Shown here piece by piece: positions 28,504 to 37,817 of a stretch of DNA of 64,000 bases; the stretch's first letter is position 1; each line of letters opens with the position of its first letter. Made by a program: the position numbers and the translations under genes. The stretch is from Roseitalea porphyridii (GTDB lineage Bacteria > Pseudomonadota > Alphaproteobacteria > Rhizobiales > Rhizobiaceae). The notes below the pieces were generated by a model. That model worked only from the letters and a program-made list of their open reading frames with translations, searched no databases and was not told the DNA's origin. The stretch lies in NCBI RefSeq assembly GCF_004331955.1, contig NZ_CP036532.1:1054001-1118000 (forward strand), read 5' to 3'.

Positions 28504-30432
28504 ATGAGCACCGGACCTGAAACGCCACTTCTCGACACGGTCCGCACGCCCGCCGATCTGCGCGCGCTCAGCGACGACCAGTTGCCGCAGCTTGCCGAGG
28601 AACTGCGCGCCGAACTGGTCGACGCTGTTTCCCAAACCGGCGGACATCTGGGTGCCGGGCTTGGCGTGGTCGAACTGACGATCGCCATCCATCACGTCTT
28701 CAACACGCCCCATGACCGGCTGATCTTCGACGTCGGCCACCAGTGCTATCCGCACAAGATCCTGACCGGTCGCCGCGACCGCATCCGCACGCTGCGCAAG
28801 GAAAACGGCCTGTCCGGCTTCACCAAGCGCGCCGAGAGCGAATATGATCCGTTCGGCGCGGCGCATTCGTCGACCTCGATTTCCGCAGGGCTCGGCATGG
28901 TCGAGGCGGCGCGCCATCAGGGCATCGCGCGCAACGTCATCTCGGTGATCGGCGATGGCGCCATGTCGGCGGGCATGGCCTATGAGGCCATGAACAATGC
29001 CGGCCACATGGATGCCCGCCAGATCGTCATCCTCAACGACAACGACATGTCGATCGCCCCGCCGACCGGGGCGATGAGCGCCTATCTCGCCCGGCTCGTT
29101 TCGGGCCGCACCTATATCGGCCTGAGGGAGGCCGCCAAGCAGTTCTCCAAGCGCATGCCGAAGTTCATTCAGGACAAGGCGCGCAAGACCGAGGAATACA
29201 CCCGCACCTTCTTCTCCGGCGGCACACTGTTCGAGGAGCTGGGCTTCTTCTATGTCGGGCCGATCGACGGGCACAATCTGAACCACCTGCTGCCGATCCT
29301 GCGCAATGCGCGCGACGCCGAGGTCGGGCCGATCCTGATCCATGCCGTCACCCAGAAGGGCAAGGGCTACGCACCGGCCGAACAGGCCGCCGACAAGTAT
29401 CACGGCGTCGCCAAGTTCGACGTGATCACCGGCGCCCAGGCGAAGGCCAAGCCGAACGCCCCGTCCTACACCAAGGTTTTCGGCCAGGCGTTGGTGCAAG
29501 AGGCCGAACATGACGACCGCGTGGTCGCCATCACGGCGGCGATGCCGTCGGGCACCGGCGTCGACATCTTCGAGAAGGCGTTCCCCGACCGCACCTACGA
29601 TGTCGGCATCGCCGAGCAGCACGCGGTGACCTTCGCCGGCGGTCTGGCGGCCGACGGCATGAAGCCGTTCGCGGCGATCTATTCGACCTTCCTGCAGCGC
29701 GCCTACGACCAGGTCGTCCATGACGTGGCCATCCAGAAGCTGCCGGTGCGGTTCCCGATCGACCGGGCGGGCTTTGTCGGAGCGGATGGGCAGACCCATG
29801 CCGGCTCGTTCGACATCGCCTATCTGGGCTGCCTTCCGGGCTTCGTGATCATGGCCGCCGGCGACGAGGCCGAACTCAAGCACATGGTTCGCACCGCGAC
29901 CGAGTATGACGAGGGGCCGCTCGCCTTCCGCTATCCGCGTGGCGAGGGCGTCGGCGTCGAAATGCCCGAGCGCGGCGAGGTCTTGGAGATCGGCAGGGGC
30001 CGGATCATGCGCGAGGGCGGCAAGGTCGCCATCCTGTCGCTTGGCGGCCGGCTCAAGCATGCCCTGCTCGCGGCCGAAAGGCTCGACGGGTTCGGACTGC
30101 CGGCGACGGTTGCCGACGCGCGTTTTGCCAAGCCGCTCGACACGGCTCTGATCGAACAGCTCGCGCGCAACCACGAACTGCTGATCACCGTGGAGGAGGG
30201 CTCGATCGGCGGCTTCGGCTCGTTCGTCGCCCAGCACCTGTTCAACGAGGGCCTGCTCGACAACGGCCTGAAATACCGCTCCCTGTTCCTGCCGGACCGG
30301 TTCATGGACCAGGCTTCGCCCGACCGCATGTACGAGGTTGCGGGTCTCGACGCCGACGGCATCGTCAAGGCCGTCTTCGGCGCGCTCGGGCGCGAGGAAA
30401 TCGCGCAGGAGGGCGGCGCCAGCATCGCCTGA
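28504..30432 (+). CDS. dxs: 1-deoxy-D-xylulose-5-phosphate synthase
   Basis: Condenses pyruvate and glyceraldehyde 3-phosphate into DXP, the first step of isoprenoid (and a branch to thiamine and pyridoxal) synthesis. The 642 residues show the thiamine-diphosphate site [16 protein letters not shown] (near 149), [24 protein letters not shown] and the catalytic Glu in [13 protein letters not shown] (near 370). The ATG at 28504 has a GGGAGG site; the upstream frame start at 28438 has none. It follows the DRL gene, pairing the first two steps of the MEP pathway. Confidence 0.96.
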   Translation: MSTGPETPLLDTVRTPADLRALSDDQLPQLAEELRAELVDAVSQTGGHLGAGLGVVELTIAIHHVFNTPHDRLIFDVGHQCYPHKILTGRRDRIRTLRKENGLSGFTKRAESEYDPFGAAHSSTSISAGLGMVEAARHQGIARNVISVIGDGAMSAGMAYEAMNNAGHMDARQIVILNDNDMSIAPPTGAMSAYLARLVSGRTYIGLREAAKQFSKRMPKFIQDKARKTEEYTRTFFSGGTLFEELGFFYVGPIDGHNLNHLLPILRNARDAEVGPILIHAVTQKGKGYAPAEQAADKYHGVAKFDVITGAQAKAKPNAPSYTKVFGQALVQEAEHDDRVVAITAAMPSGTGVDIFEKAFPDRTYDVGIAEQHAVTFAGGLAADGMKPFAAIYSTFLQRAYDQVVHDVAIQKLPVRFPIDRAGFVGADGQTHAGSFDIAYLGCLPGFVIMAAGDEAELKHMVRTATEYDEGPLAFRYPRGEGVGVEMPERGEVLEIGRGRIMREGGKVAILSLGGRLKHALLAAERLDGFGLPATVADARFAKPLDTALIEQLARNHELLITVEEGSIGGFGSFVAQHLFNEGLLDNGLKYRSLFLPDRFMDQASPDRMYEVAGLDADGIVKAVFGALGREEIAQEGGASIA

Positions 30433-30575
30433 TCGCGTTCGCCACACGCTTGCTGCAGTCGCCGCGCACCTCGGGGCCGGGACCGCGCGAAAAATCCTTG
30501 GCGTGCGCTTTCGGCGTCTCTTGCTCAACCGCATTTGCTGGTCTACATGAGCGCGGTCGCGTCGGCGGCACGGGC

Positions 30576-30652
30576 CGGAGTGTAGCGCAGCCTGGTAGCG
30601 CACCTCGTTCGGGACGAGGGGGTCGCAGGTTCGAATCCTGCCACTCCGACCA
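30576..30652 (+). tRNA. tRNA-Pro (anticodon CGG)
   Basis: The 77-base sequence folds as a tRNA: acceptor arms CGGAGTG and CACTCCG, D-arm GCGCAGCCTGGTAGCGC, anticodon stem CCTCG/CGAGG with loop TTCGGGA (anticodon CGG, reading CCG proline codons), T-arm GCAGG-TTCGAAT-CCTGC, discriminator A and encoded CCA. It lies between dxs and the phosphomannomutase gene, with no integrase or duplicated 3' end nearby. Confidence 0.97.
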
Positions 30653-30808
30653 TCTTCCAGCCCGCCGCCGATGGCCGATCGCAGCCCACCCGGCCGGTCG
30701 ATCTGACCGCGGCGCGGTCCGCCACCGCGGCGATTGCCGGTTGCCGCGCCCGCCCGTTTGCGTCTATCCCCATGGCACTCGCCCGTCCCGTCCGCGCAAG
30801 GAGCCGCC

Positions 30809-32323
30809 ATGAAGCCGGTCGCCGATCTTCAGCCCAACACCTATGCTTTCGAGACGACCGCGCTGGTCAAGCCGACCGGCTTTCGCGAGTATGACGCGCG
30901 CTGGTGGTTCGGCCATCCCGGCTCGGACAAGCCACCCGAGATCAATCTGCTCGGCATCCAGGCGCTCGGCATGGGGCTGGGCACGCTGATCAGGCGGCTC
31001 GGCGCCGGCCCGAAGATCGTTGTCGCTCATGATTTCCGCTCCTATTCGCTGGGCATCAAGCTGGCGCTGACGCAGGGGCTGATGGCGGCGGGCGCCGAGG
31101 TCAAGGATATCGGGCTGGCGGTCACGCCGATGGCCTACTTCGCCCAGTTCGCCCTCGACGTGCCGTCGGTCGCCATGGTCACCGCCTCGCACAATGAAAA
31201 CGGCTGGACCGGCGTGAAGATGGGCTGCGAGCGCCCGCTTACCTTCGGCCCCGACGAGATGGGCAAGCTGCGCGAGATCGTCCTTTCGGGCGATTTCGAC
31301 CTGCCCGGCGGGGGCACCTACGAGCACATCGAAGGCTTCCGCGAGCGTTACCTCGACGATCTGGCCGAGGGCCACCATATCGAACGCAAGCTCAAGGTCG
31401 TCGCCGCCTGCGGCAACGGCACGGCCGGCGCGTTCGCGCCGCAACTGCTCGAGAAGATCGGATGCGAGGTGATCCCGCTCGATGTCGAGCTCGATCACAC
31501 CTTTCCGCGCTACAATCCCAATCCCGAAGACATGACGATGCTGCACGCGATCCGCGACGCGGTGCTCGAACATGGCGCCGATGTCGGGCTCGGCTTCGAC
31601 GGTGACGGCGACCGCTGCGGCGTCGTCGACAGCGCCGGCCGCGAGATCTTCGCCGACAAGGTGGGCGTGATGCTGGCGCGCGACATCTCCGCGCTCAACC
31701 CGGACGCCGTCTTCGTCGCCGACGTCAAGTCGACCGGCCTTTACAAGACCGATCCGGTGCTGACCGGGAACGGCGCGACGACGGACTACTGGAAGACCGG
31801 CCATTCCTACATCAAGCGCCGCGTCACCGAACTGGGCGCCATCGCCGGGTTCGAGAAGTCCGGCCACTTCTTCTTCAATCCGCCGATCGGCCGCGGCTAT
31901 GATGACGGGCTGGTCACCGCGATCGCCATCTGCGAGATGCTCGACCGCAATCCGGGCAAGTCGATGGGCGAACTCTATGACGCACTGCCCATGACCTACG
32001 GCTCGCCGACCATGTCGCCCCATTGCGACGACGAGATCAAGTACGAGGTCGTCGACCGCGTCATCAAGCGGTTCACGGACATGCACGAGAAGGGCGAACA
32101 GGTCGCCGGCCACCCGATCGCCGAACTGGTCACCGTCAACGGCGTGCGCGTCGTCGCCGACGACGGCACCTGGGGTCTGGTGCGGGCGTCCTCCAACAAG
32201 CCCGAACTGGTCGTGGTCGTCGAAAGCCCGGTCTCCGAACAGCGCAAGGTGGAGATGTTCGAGGCGGTCGACGCCGTGCTGCGCGAGAACGACGAGGTCG
32301 GCGCCTACAACCAGACGCTGTGA
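30809..32323 (+). CDS. Phosphomannomutase/phosphoglucomutase (ManB type)
   Basis: 504-residue alpha-D-phosphohexomutase that interconverts hexose 6- and 1-phosphates, supplying GDP-mannose or UDP-glucose precursors for surface polysaccharides. The active phosphoserine is S127 in TASHNENGWTGVKMG, the metal loop is DGDGDRCG (D264), the sugar loop is GFEKSGHFFF, and the phosphate-binding end is RASSNKPELVVVVES. The ATG at 30809 follows AAGGAGCC. It closely resembles rhizobial and Brucella ManB/NoeK proteins. The stop abuts that of the convergent DUF3750 gene (TGATCA). Confidence 0.93.
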   Translation: MKPVADLQPNTYAFETTALVKPTGFREYDARWWFGHPGSDKPPEINLLGIQALGMGLGTLIRRLGAGPKIVVAHDFRSYSLGIKLALTQGLMAAGAEVKDIGLAVTPMAYFAQFALDVPSVAMVTASHNENGWTGVKMGCERPLTFGPDEMGKLREIVLSGDFDLPGGGTYEHIEGFRERYLDDLAEGHHIERKLKVVAACGNGTAGAFAPQLLEKIGCEVIPLDVELDHTFPRYNPNPEDMTMLHAIRDAVLEHGADVGLGFDGDGDRCGVVDSAGREIFADKVGVMLARDISALNPDAVFVADVKSTGLYKTDPVLTGNGATTDYWKTGHSYIKRRVTELGAIAGFEKSGHFFFNPPIGRGYDDGLVTAIAICEMLDRNPGKSMGELYDALPMTYGSPTMSPHCDDEIKYEVVDRVIKRFTDMHEKGEQVAGHPIAELVTVNGVRVVADDGTWGLVRASSNKPELVVVVESPVSEQRKVEMFEAVDAVLRENDEVGAYNQTL

Positions 32324-33058
32324 TCAGCGTGCCATGCCGATGCGGCCGATGCCGGGCAGCTTCAGGGCCGGGCGGGTAAGGTCGATGCCGAGCGCCTGGC
32401 CCAGAAGATGCACCTCGAGCCCCGAGGGCAGGCCCGCCGAAAGCCCTGCAAGGCCATAGAGCGAGAAATGCACGTCGCGGCCGTCGGCGTCGACATGCAC
32501 GCGCGGCCCGTCGCCGAGATAGTCGCGGCCGACCGCGTGCGGCGGCAGCACCGCGTCGAGTTCGGGCACGGCGCGCAGGACATGGGCGACGAAGCTGTTC
32601 GAGTTCGGCCCGGGCCAGATCCGGTAGTCGCCGCGTCCGTCATGCGGATAGGCGGCGATCGCCGCCTCGACGGCCGGCACCAGCGCGGCCGCCTTTGCCC
32701 CATGCACGGCCTTGACCACGAAGGGGGCGTTCGAATACCAGCGCGCGTCGGCGGCATAGGCGTTCACGCGCACCGGCCGGCCCCAGCCGACCTTGTCGTA
32801 GCGGTCATAGCGCCGGGCGCCCGCCGGCTTGACCACCAGCCAGCTGTGAACGGAGACCGCGCCCTTCAGCCCGCCGGTTCGGGCCGCCATCACATAGATG
32901 GCCGCATCCGGGCTCGCTGCCGGATCGGGCAACACGCCGCTGGCCGACCAGTCCGCCTCGCGCCAGCTTGCAGGCCGGTCGACCGACAGCCACCATGCCG
33001 TCGCCGAGCCGAGCGGCAGGAAGAAGACCATGACGATGGCGAGTGCGGCGACGCGCAT
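32324..33058 (-). CDS. DUF3750 family membrane-anchored protein
   Basis: 244 residues with an N-terminal hydrophobic segment (AALAIVMVFFLPLGSATAWW), probably a signal anchor, and a soluble part recognised as DUF3750 (AVSVHSWLVVKPAGA, WGRPVRVNAYAADARWYSN, YRIWPGPNSNSFVAHVLRAV). The NSNSF/H pattern recalls papain-like or amidase folds, but no catalytic function is established. It is divergent from the asparaginase gene with 89 bases between starts. Confidence 0.82.
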   Translation of the reverse strand: MRVAALAIVMVFFLPLGSATAWWLSVDRPASWREADWSASGVLPDPAASPDAAIYVMAARTGGLKGAVSVHSWLVVKPAGARRYDRYDKVGWGRPVRVNAYAADARWYSNAPFVVKAVHGAKAAALVPAVEAAIAAYPHDGRGDYRIWPGPNSNSFVAHVLRAVPELDAVLPPHAVGRDYLGDGPRVHVDADGRDVHFSLYGLAGLSAGLPSGLEVHLLGQALGIDLTRPALKLPGIGRIGMAR

Positions 33059-33147
33059 GCGAACCCTTGCCTGTTGCGGACCCGGAGAATAAGGCCGGCG
33101 ATTGGGGTCAAAATGCGTTCCTGACCCGGTACCGACAAGGAGAGCAG

Positions 33148-34152
33148 ATGGCCAATCCGGTGATCGCCGAAGTCACGCGTGGCGGACGGGTCGAGAGCGT
33201 TCATCGCGGCCGTGTGGTCGCGATCGATGCCGACGGCGCCGTGCTGTTCCATTCAGGCGATGTCGAAGAGCCCGTCTATCCGCGCTCGGCGCTCAAGCTG
33301 ATGCAGGCCTTGCCGCTCATCGAAAGCGGTGCGGCGGACGCGCTGGGCCTGTCTGACCGCGAACTGGCGCTCGCCTGCGCCTCCCATTCGTCGCTGCCGA
33401 TCCATGTGCAGACCGCGCTGGCGATGCTCGGCAAGGCCGGCCTCGATGAAACCGATCTGCAATGCGGGCCACACTGGCCGCTCAACCGGCGCGAGGAACT
33501 GGTCGCCATGGCGCGCGCCGGCGATGAGCCGACCCGGGCACACAACAACTGCTCGGGCAAGCATGCGGGGTTTCTGTGCGCCTGTGTTCATCAGGACCTC
33601 GAGACGGCCGACTATCTCGATCCGGACGCCGACATCCAGCGCCAGGTCCGGTCCGCCATCGACGCGGTCGCCGGAACCACGCTCGGCCCGGACACGTGCG
33701 GCCGCGACGGCTGCTCGGCGCCGACCTATGCGCTGCCACTCGATGCGTTCGCGCGGGGTTTCGCCCGTCTGGCGACCGGGCAGGGCCTGGAGCCGCAGCG
33801 TGCCGACGCGGCGATACGGCTGATGCGCGCCGCGATGGCCGAACCGGAGATGGTGGCGGGGCCGCACCGCCTGTGCACCGAGTTGATGTCCGCGTGCGGC
33901 GGACGCGTCTATGTGAAGACCGGGGCCGAGGGGGTCTACGTCGCGACCGTGCCGGAGGCCGGGCTGGCGCTCGCGCTCAAATGCGATGATGGCGCGACGC
34001 GCGCCGCCGAAGTGGCGGTTGCCGCGGCGCTCATGCGCGCGCTCGCCGCCGGTCACGATCTGGCGCCGGCTCTTGCGCCGTTCGCCCGAGCGCCGGTGCG
34101 CGACTGGAACGGTGTCGAGGTCGGCGCGGTGAGGGCGGTCGAGCCCGCCTGA
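33148..34152 (+). CDS. L-asparaginase, Rhizobium etli (class 3, zinc) type
   Basis: 334-residue asparaginase of the family first described in R. etli, unrelated to E. coli-type enzymes and built on a serine-beta-lactamase-like fold. It hydrolyses asparagine to aspartate and ammonia. Catalytic S47-x-x-K50 is in YPRSALKLMQ, and the zinc-site residues C135, K138 (NNCSGKHAG) and C189 (GRDGCSAPT) keep the spacing known for the R. etli enzyme ReAV. There is no signal peptide, so it is cytoplasmic. The ATG at 33148 follows AAGGAGAGC. The stop abuts the convergent gene (TGATCA). Confidence 0.92.
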   Translation: MANPVIAEVTRGGRVESVHRGRVVAIDADGAVLFHSGDVEEPVYPRSALKLMQALPLIESGAADALGLSDRELALACASHSSLPIHVQTALAMLGKAGLDETDLQCGPHWPLNRREELVAMARAGDEPTRAHNNCSGKHAGFLCACVHQDLETADYLDPDADIQRQVRSAIDAVAGTTLGPDTCGRDGCSAPTYALPLDAFARGFARLATGQGLEPQRADAAIRLMRAAMAEPEMVAGPHRLCTELMSACGGRVYVKTGAEGVYVATVPEAGLALALKCDDGATRAAEVAVAAALMRALAAGHDLAPALAPFARAPVRDWNGVEVGAVRAVEPA

Positions 34153-35526
34153 TCAGGCGATCCGGTTGTTGGCGAGCACGATGTTGCCGGGCACGCCGCG
34201 CCGCGCCCCGACCAGTTCGCCGGACGACAGTTCCGCCCAGCGATGGGCCCGGATGGCGCCGTTGCGGGCCGCGATCACGTTTGCGCTGATCAGCGCCTGA
34301 CCCGCGCCGGGCGCATCGGAAACGCCGATGCCGATCCGGACATCGCGGATGACGTTCGACGAGATCACGCAGTCGCGCAGATAGGGCCCCCAGCCCACAT
34401 TGATGCCGAACAGGGCCGTGCCCTCGATCATGTTGCCGGTCACCGTCGTGTCCGCCTCGATGCCGATGCCTGTGCCGAAGCCGGGTGCGTCGGGCGTGTA
34501 GGGGCCGCTTGCCACGATGTTGCGGATGACATTGCCCGAAACGGTGGCCGCGCGCCCGCCATCGTTGAAATTGGTCACCGAAATGCCGTTGGCCGCGCCG
34601 TCGATCAGGTTGTCGGCAACGACCGCGTTCTCGAAGCCGAACTCGGAGTAGATCGCGGTTTCGCCGAGCGCCCGGCAATTGTTGCCGATCACCTGCAGGC
34701 CGCGCGCCGCATTGCCGCGCACGGCAGAGAACGCCGCGCCCTCGATCCGGTTGCCGGTCACCAGCACATCGTCCGCCCGGAACAGGTTGATCGCGTTGCC
34801 CCACTGGCCGGTGCCGCCATTGGCAGCGCCGATATCGGCGATGCGGTTGTTGGCGATGATCGTGCCGTCATGGGCTTCGGACCAGCGATGCACGATGATC
34901 CCGCCATTGGCGCAGGCCTCGATCCGGTTGTCGCGGATGGTGAGCCCGGTGCTCTCGACCGCGAAAAGCCCAAAGCGCGCCGCGCCGGATATCGCGCAAT
35001 CGGCGACGCGCCCGCCGCAGCGTTCCAGATGGATGCCGTCCTGGCCGGCGCCGCGGATCGTCAGGTCTTCGAGCGTCGCTTCGGTCACGCCGCGCAGATC
35101 GACCAGCCCGTCCGTGCCCGCGCCGGTCCACCGGTTGGCGCCGTCGATCACCAATCCCGACAGGCGGACCTGCTGCAGCGTCTGGCCGGACAGGAAATGG
35201 CCGTCCCCGCCATAGACGAGTTGCGTCCGGCCCGGCACGCCGGCGACGATTGCCCCGTCGGGCAGCTTGATGTTGGAGATCACATAGGTGCCGGCCGGCA
35301 GGAACACGGGAATGCCGCGCCGGGCGGTCTCGTCCAGCATGCGCTGGAAGGCGGTGGACTGGTTGTCGAGCGCGCCGGGCCGCACGTCGAAATCGAGCGC
35401 GCTCGTCGAGCCGCGCAGTTCCGCCAGCGACAAGCCCTGCGGTGCCGACTGTGCCAGAGCGGGACGGCTCGCGGCGAGCGCGGCCAGCCCGGTGCCGAAT
35501 TGGGTCAGAAATGCCCGTCGTTGCAT
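34153..35526 (-). CDS. Tat-exported repetitive beta-helix protein (TIGR03808 type)
   Basis: 457 residues beginning MQRRAFLTQFGTGLAALAAS, a twin-arginine signal with probable cut after ALA. The rest consists of short repeats of the form G-N-x-I/V-x-x-x with many N-R-I and G-N-x-I turns, characteristic of a right-handed parallel beta-helix as in pectate lyases and phage tail spikes. It resembles the TIGR03808 twin-arginine repetitive family of Rhizobiales. No catalytic residues could be assigned; it may bind or cleave a polysaccharide in the periplasm. Confidence 0.82.
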   Translation of the reverse strand: MQRRAFLTQFGTGLAALAASRPALAQSAPQGLSLAELRGSTSALDFDVRPGALDNQSTAFQRMLDETARRGIPVFLPAGTYVISNIKLPDGAIVAGVPGRTQLVYGGDGHFLSGQTLQQVRLSGLVIDGANRWTGAGTDGLVDLRGVTEATLEDLTIRGAGQDGIHLERCGGRVADCAISGAARFGLFAVESTGLTIRDNRIEACANGGIIVHRWSEAHDGTIIANNRIADIGAANGGTGQWGNAINLFRADDVLVTGNRIEGAAFSAVRGNAARGLQVIGNNCRALGETAIYSEFGFENAVVADNLIDGAANGISVTNFNDGGRAATVSGNVIRNIVASGPYTPDAPGFGTGIGIEADTTVTGNMIEGTALFGINVGWGPYLRDCVISSNVIRDVRIGIGVSDAPGAGQALISANVIAARNGAIRAHRWAELSSGELVGARRGVPGNIVLANNRIA

Positions 35527-35581
35527 GCCCGGTCTCCTCTCGGGGAGACCGGTGCAAGCATCGTGCCGTCAGGCCGCCGTC

Positions 35582-35953
35582 TCAGACGAACTGGCTGAGA
35601 CCGGGGATCGAGTTGATCACCTCGTCGACCGGCTCGTCGCCGGCCTGTTCCTTGGCATAGGAGATCGTCTCCTTGGAGATGCCGGAGATCTCGCCCATGC
35701 CCAGCCCGAGACCCATCAGCTTGGAGCCAAGGCCCATCACGCCGCCGCCCATCATGCCGCCGAGCATGCCGCCGCCACCGCCGCCGGCCTTCTCGATCAG
35801 GTCACGCGCGCCCGGCATCGCATCGAGCATTTCGGCGATCTTGTCCTGCGGTCCTTCGCTTTGAAGAAAGCCCAGGATCATGCCGACGGCGTTTTCCGCC
35901 TTGTCGGCGTCGATGCCGACGCTGGTGGTGATGCGGTTGATCAGTTCGTCCAT
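35582..35953 (-). CDS. Small Gly/Met-rich protein, DUF2267-like
   Basis: 123 residues. The N-terminal helical part (MDELINRITTSVGIDADKAE, then AVGMILGFLQSEGPQDKIAE) resembles DUF2267-type proteins. A Gly/Met-rich low-complexity stretch (about 56-86) follows, then a helical end DEVINSIPGLSQFV. Function unknown. It is divergent from the HerA-like ATPase gene with 162 bases between starts. Confidence 0.72.
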   Translation of the reverse strand: MDELINRITTSVGIDADKAENAVGMILGFLQSEGPQDKIAEMLDAMPGARDLIEKAGGGGGGMLGGMMGGGVMGLGSKLMGLGLGMGEISGISKETISYAKEQAGDEPVDEVINSIPGLSQFV

Positions 35954-36115
35954 GAATGCCTCCGGGCGCGAATTTTGACGTTTACGTCATAGGCAGATCG
36001 GCAGGCCCGTTGCAAGGGCGGGTCGAGGACGGCCCGTCAAATTCGCCCGCGCCGGCATTGTCGCGGTCGTGCGCCGTGACTATAGGCGATAGGGGGACGA
36101 TCAGACGGGGCGACG

Positions 36116-37738
36116 ATGAGCGACAACGAAGCAATCTATATCGGCACGAGCCGAAAGCCGGACGACTCGATCCAGCAGAAGGAACACCTGCAGCTCAGAT
36201 ACGCCAACCGGCACGGGCTGGTCACCGGCGCGACGGGTACCGGAAAGACGGTGACGCTGCAGATTCTGGCCGAGGGCTTTTCCAACGCCGGGGTGCCCGT
36301 GTTCTGCGCCGACGTCAAAGGCGATCTGTCGGGCATCGCCGCGATGGGAGAGGCCAAGGATTTTCTCGTCAAGCGGGCAAAGACGATCGGTCTCGATCCC
36401 TACGAGATGCAGGAGTTCCCGGTCATCTTCTGGGACCTGTTCGGCGAGCAGGGCCACCCGATCCGGACCACAATCTCCGAAATGGGACCGCTCCTTCTGT
36501 CGCGCCTGATGGACTGCACCGATGCTCAGGAAGGCGTGATCAACATCGCCTTCAGGATCGCCGACGAGGAGGGCCTGCTCCTGCTCGACCTCAAGGACCT
36601 GCGTTCGCTCCTGTCCAACATGAGCGAGCGCGCCCGCGACCTGTCGCACCGCTACGGCAGCGTCAACCGCCAGTCGATCGGGGCGATCCAGCGCAAGCTT
36701 CTGGTGCTGGAGCAGCAGGGCGCCGAGATGTTCTTCGGCGAGCCGGCGCTGCGCATCGCCGACATCATGCGCACGACGCCGGACGGACGCGGCGCGATCA
36801 ATGTTCTGGCCGCCGACAAGCTGATGATGAACCCGCGCCTTTACGCGACGTTCCTGCTGTGGCTGCTGTCTGAACTGTTCGAGGAACTGCCCGAGGTGGG
36901 CGACCCGGACAAGCCGCGCCTGGTCTTCTTCTTCGACGAGGCGCATCTTCTGTTCGACGAGGCGCCGAAGATCCTGCTCGACCGGGTCGAACAGGTTGTC
37001 CGGCTGATCCGGTCCAAGGGGGTCGGCGTCTTCTTCGTCACCCAGAACCCGCTCGATGTGCCCGACACAGTCCTGTCCCAGCTCGGCAACCGCATCCAGC
37101 ATGCACTCAGGGCCTACACCCCGCGCGAACAGCGGGCGGTCAAGACGGCCGCCGACACGTTCCGTCCCAATCCCGATTTCGATGCGTTCGAGACGATCAC
37201 AAGGCTCGGTGTCGGCGAAGCGCTCGTGTCGACGCTCGAGACCAAGGGCGTGCCCGGTATCGTCCAGCGCACGCTGATCCGTCCACCGTCCTCACGCCTG
37301 GGGCCGCTGGAGGACCATGAGCGTGCCGAGATCGTCAAGCTGAGCCCCGTGATGGGCCAGTATGACGAGGCGGTCGACCGGGATTCGGCGTACGAGATGC
37401 TCGCCCGCCGCGCCGAGGAGGATGCGCGTCGGGAAGAGGAGGCGCGCCGGCGCGAGGAAGAGGAGGAGCGCCGCGAACGCGAGGAAGAGGCCCGCGAGCG
37501 CAATGCCCGTTCCCAATGGCGCCTTCCGGACGACGACGATTATGAACATGGCTATCCGAGCCGGCGTTCGCGCCGCTCGTCGTCGCGCAAGGGGAGCAGC
37601 CCCCGGCGCCGGCGTACCAGCTACAAGCGCCAGACGGTCACCGAAGCGGCACTGAAGTCGCTGGCCCGGTCCGTCTCGACCCAACTCGGCCGCGCGATCG
37701 CACGTGGCATCCTGGGAAGCATCAAGCGCGGCCGCTGA
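36116..37738 (+). CDS. HerA-like P-loop ATPase (DUF853)
   Basis: 540-residue ATPase of the HerA/FtsK-type superfamily labelled DUF853. Walker A is GATGTGKT (38-45), Walker B is LVFFFDEAHLLFDE (near 268), with a sensor-like FFVTQNPLDVPDTVLSQLGN and an arginine finger region RIQHAL. A charged coiled-coil tail rich in Arg/Glu (about 430-465) is followed by an Arg/Ser-rich basic segment. HerA relatives pump or resect DNA with NurA nuclease, but no nurA is adjacent, so the substrate is unknown. The GTG-free ATG start follows GGGGCGACG. Confidence 0.88.
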   Translation: MSDNEAIYIGTSRKPDDSIQQKEHLQLRYANRHGLVTGATGTGKTVTLQILAEGFSNAGVPVFCADVKGDLSGIAAMGEAKDFLVKRAKTIGLDPYEMQEFPVIFWDLFGEQGHPIRTTISEMGPLLLSRLMDCTDAQEGVINIAFRIADEEGLLLLDLKDLRSLLSNMSERARDLSHRYGSVNRQSIGAIQRKLLVLEQQGAEMFFGEPALRIADIMRTTPDGRGAINVLAADKLMMNPRLYATFLLWLLSELFEELPEVGDPDKPRLVFFFDEAHLLFDEAPKILLDRVEQVVRLIRSKGVGVFFVTQNPLDVPDTVLSQLGNRIQHALRAYTPREQRAVKTAADTFRPNPDFDAFETITRLGVGEALVSTLETKGVPGIVQRTLIRPPSSRLGPLEDHERAEIVKLSPVMGQYDEAVDRDSAYEMLARRAEEDARREEEARRREEEEERREREEEARERNARSQWRLPDDDDYEHGYPSRRSRRSSSRKGSSPRRRRTSYKRQTVTEAALKSLARSVSTQLGRAIARGILGSIKRGR

Positions 37739-37760
37739 CGCAGTGACCATTGCGCAATGA

Positions 37761-37786
37761 AAAGGGGACGCCGCAGCGTCCCCTTT
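37761..37786. terminator. Bidirectional terminator between the DUF853 and L,D-transpeptidase genes
   Basis: AAAGGGGACGC and GCGTCCCCTTT form an 11-bp perfect stem with loop CGCA. The convergent genes end at 37738 and 37818. A/T residues at the stem base give short T runs on both strands. Confidence 0.8.
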
Positions 37787-37817
37787 CGCCCGTCCCCGGC
37801 GAAGTCGGTGGTCGTCG

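Noticed and set aside
30576-30652. tRNA-Pro as an integration site of a mobile element
   Set aside because: No integrase, no repeated tRNA 3' end, and ordinary housekeeping genes on both sides.
30543-30773. Minus-strand open frame across the tRNA-Pro gene, giving a peptide with AGFEPATPSSRTRCATRLRY
   Set aside because: This is the well-known false translation of the reverse strand of a tRNA gene; the tRNA fold is unambiguous.
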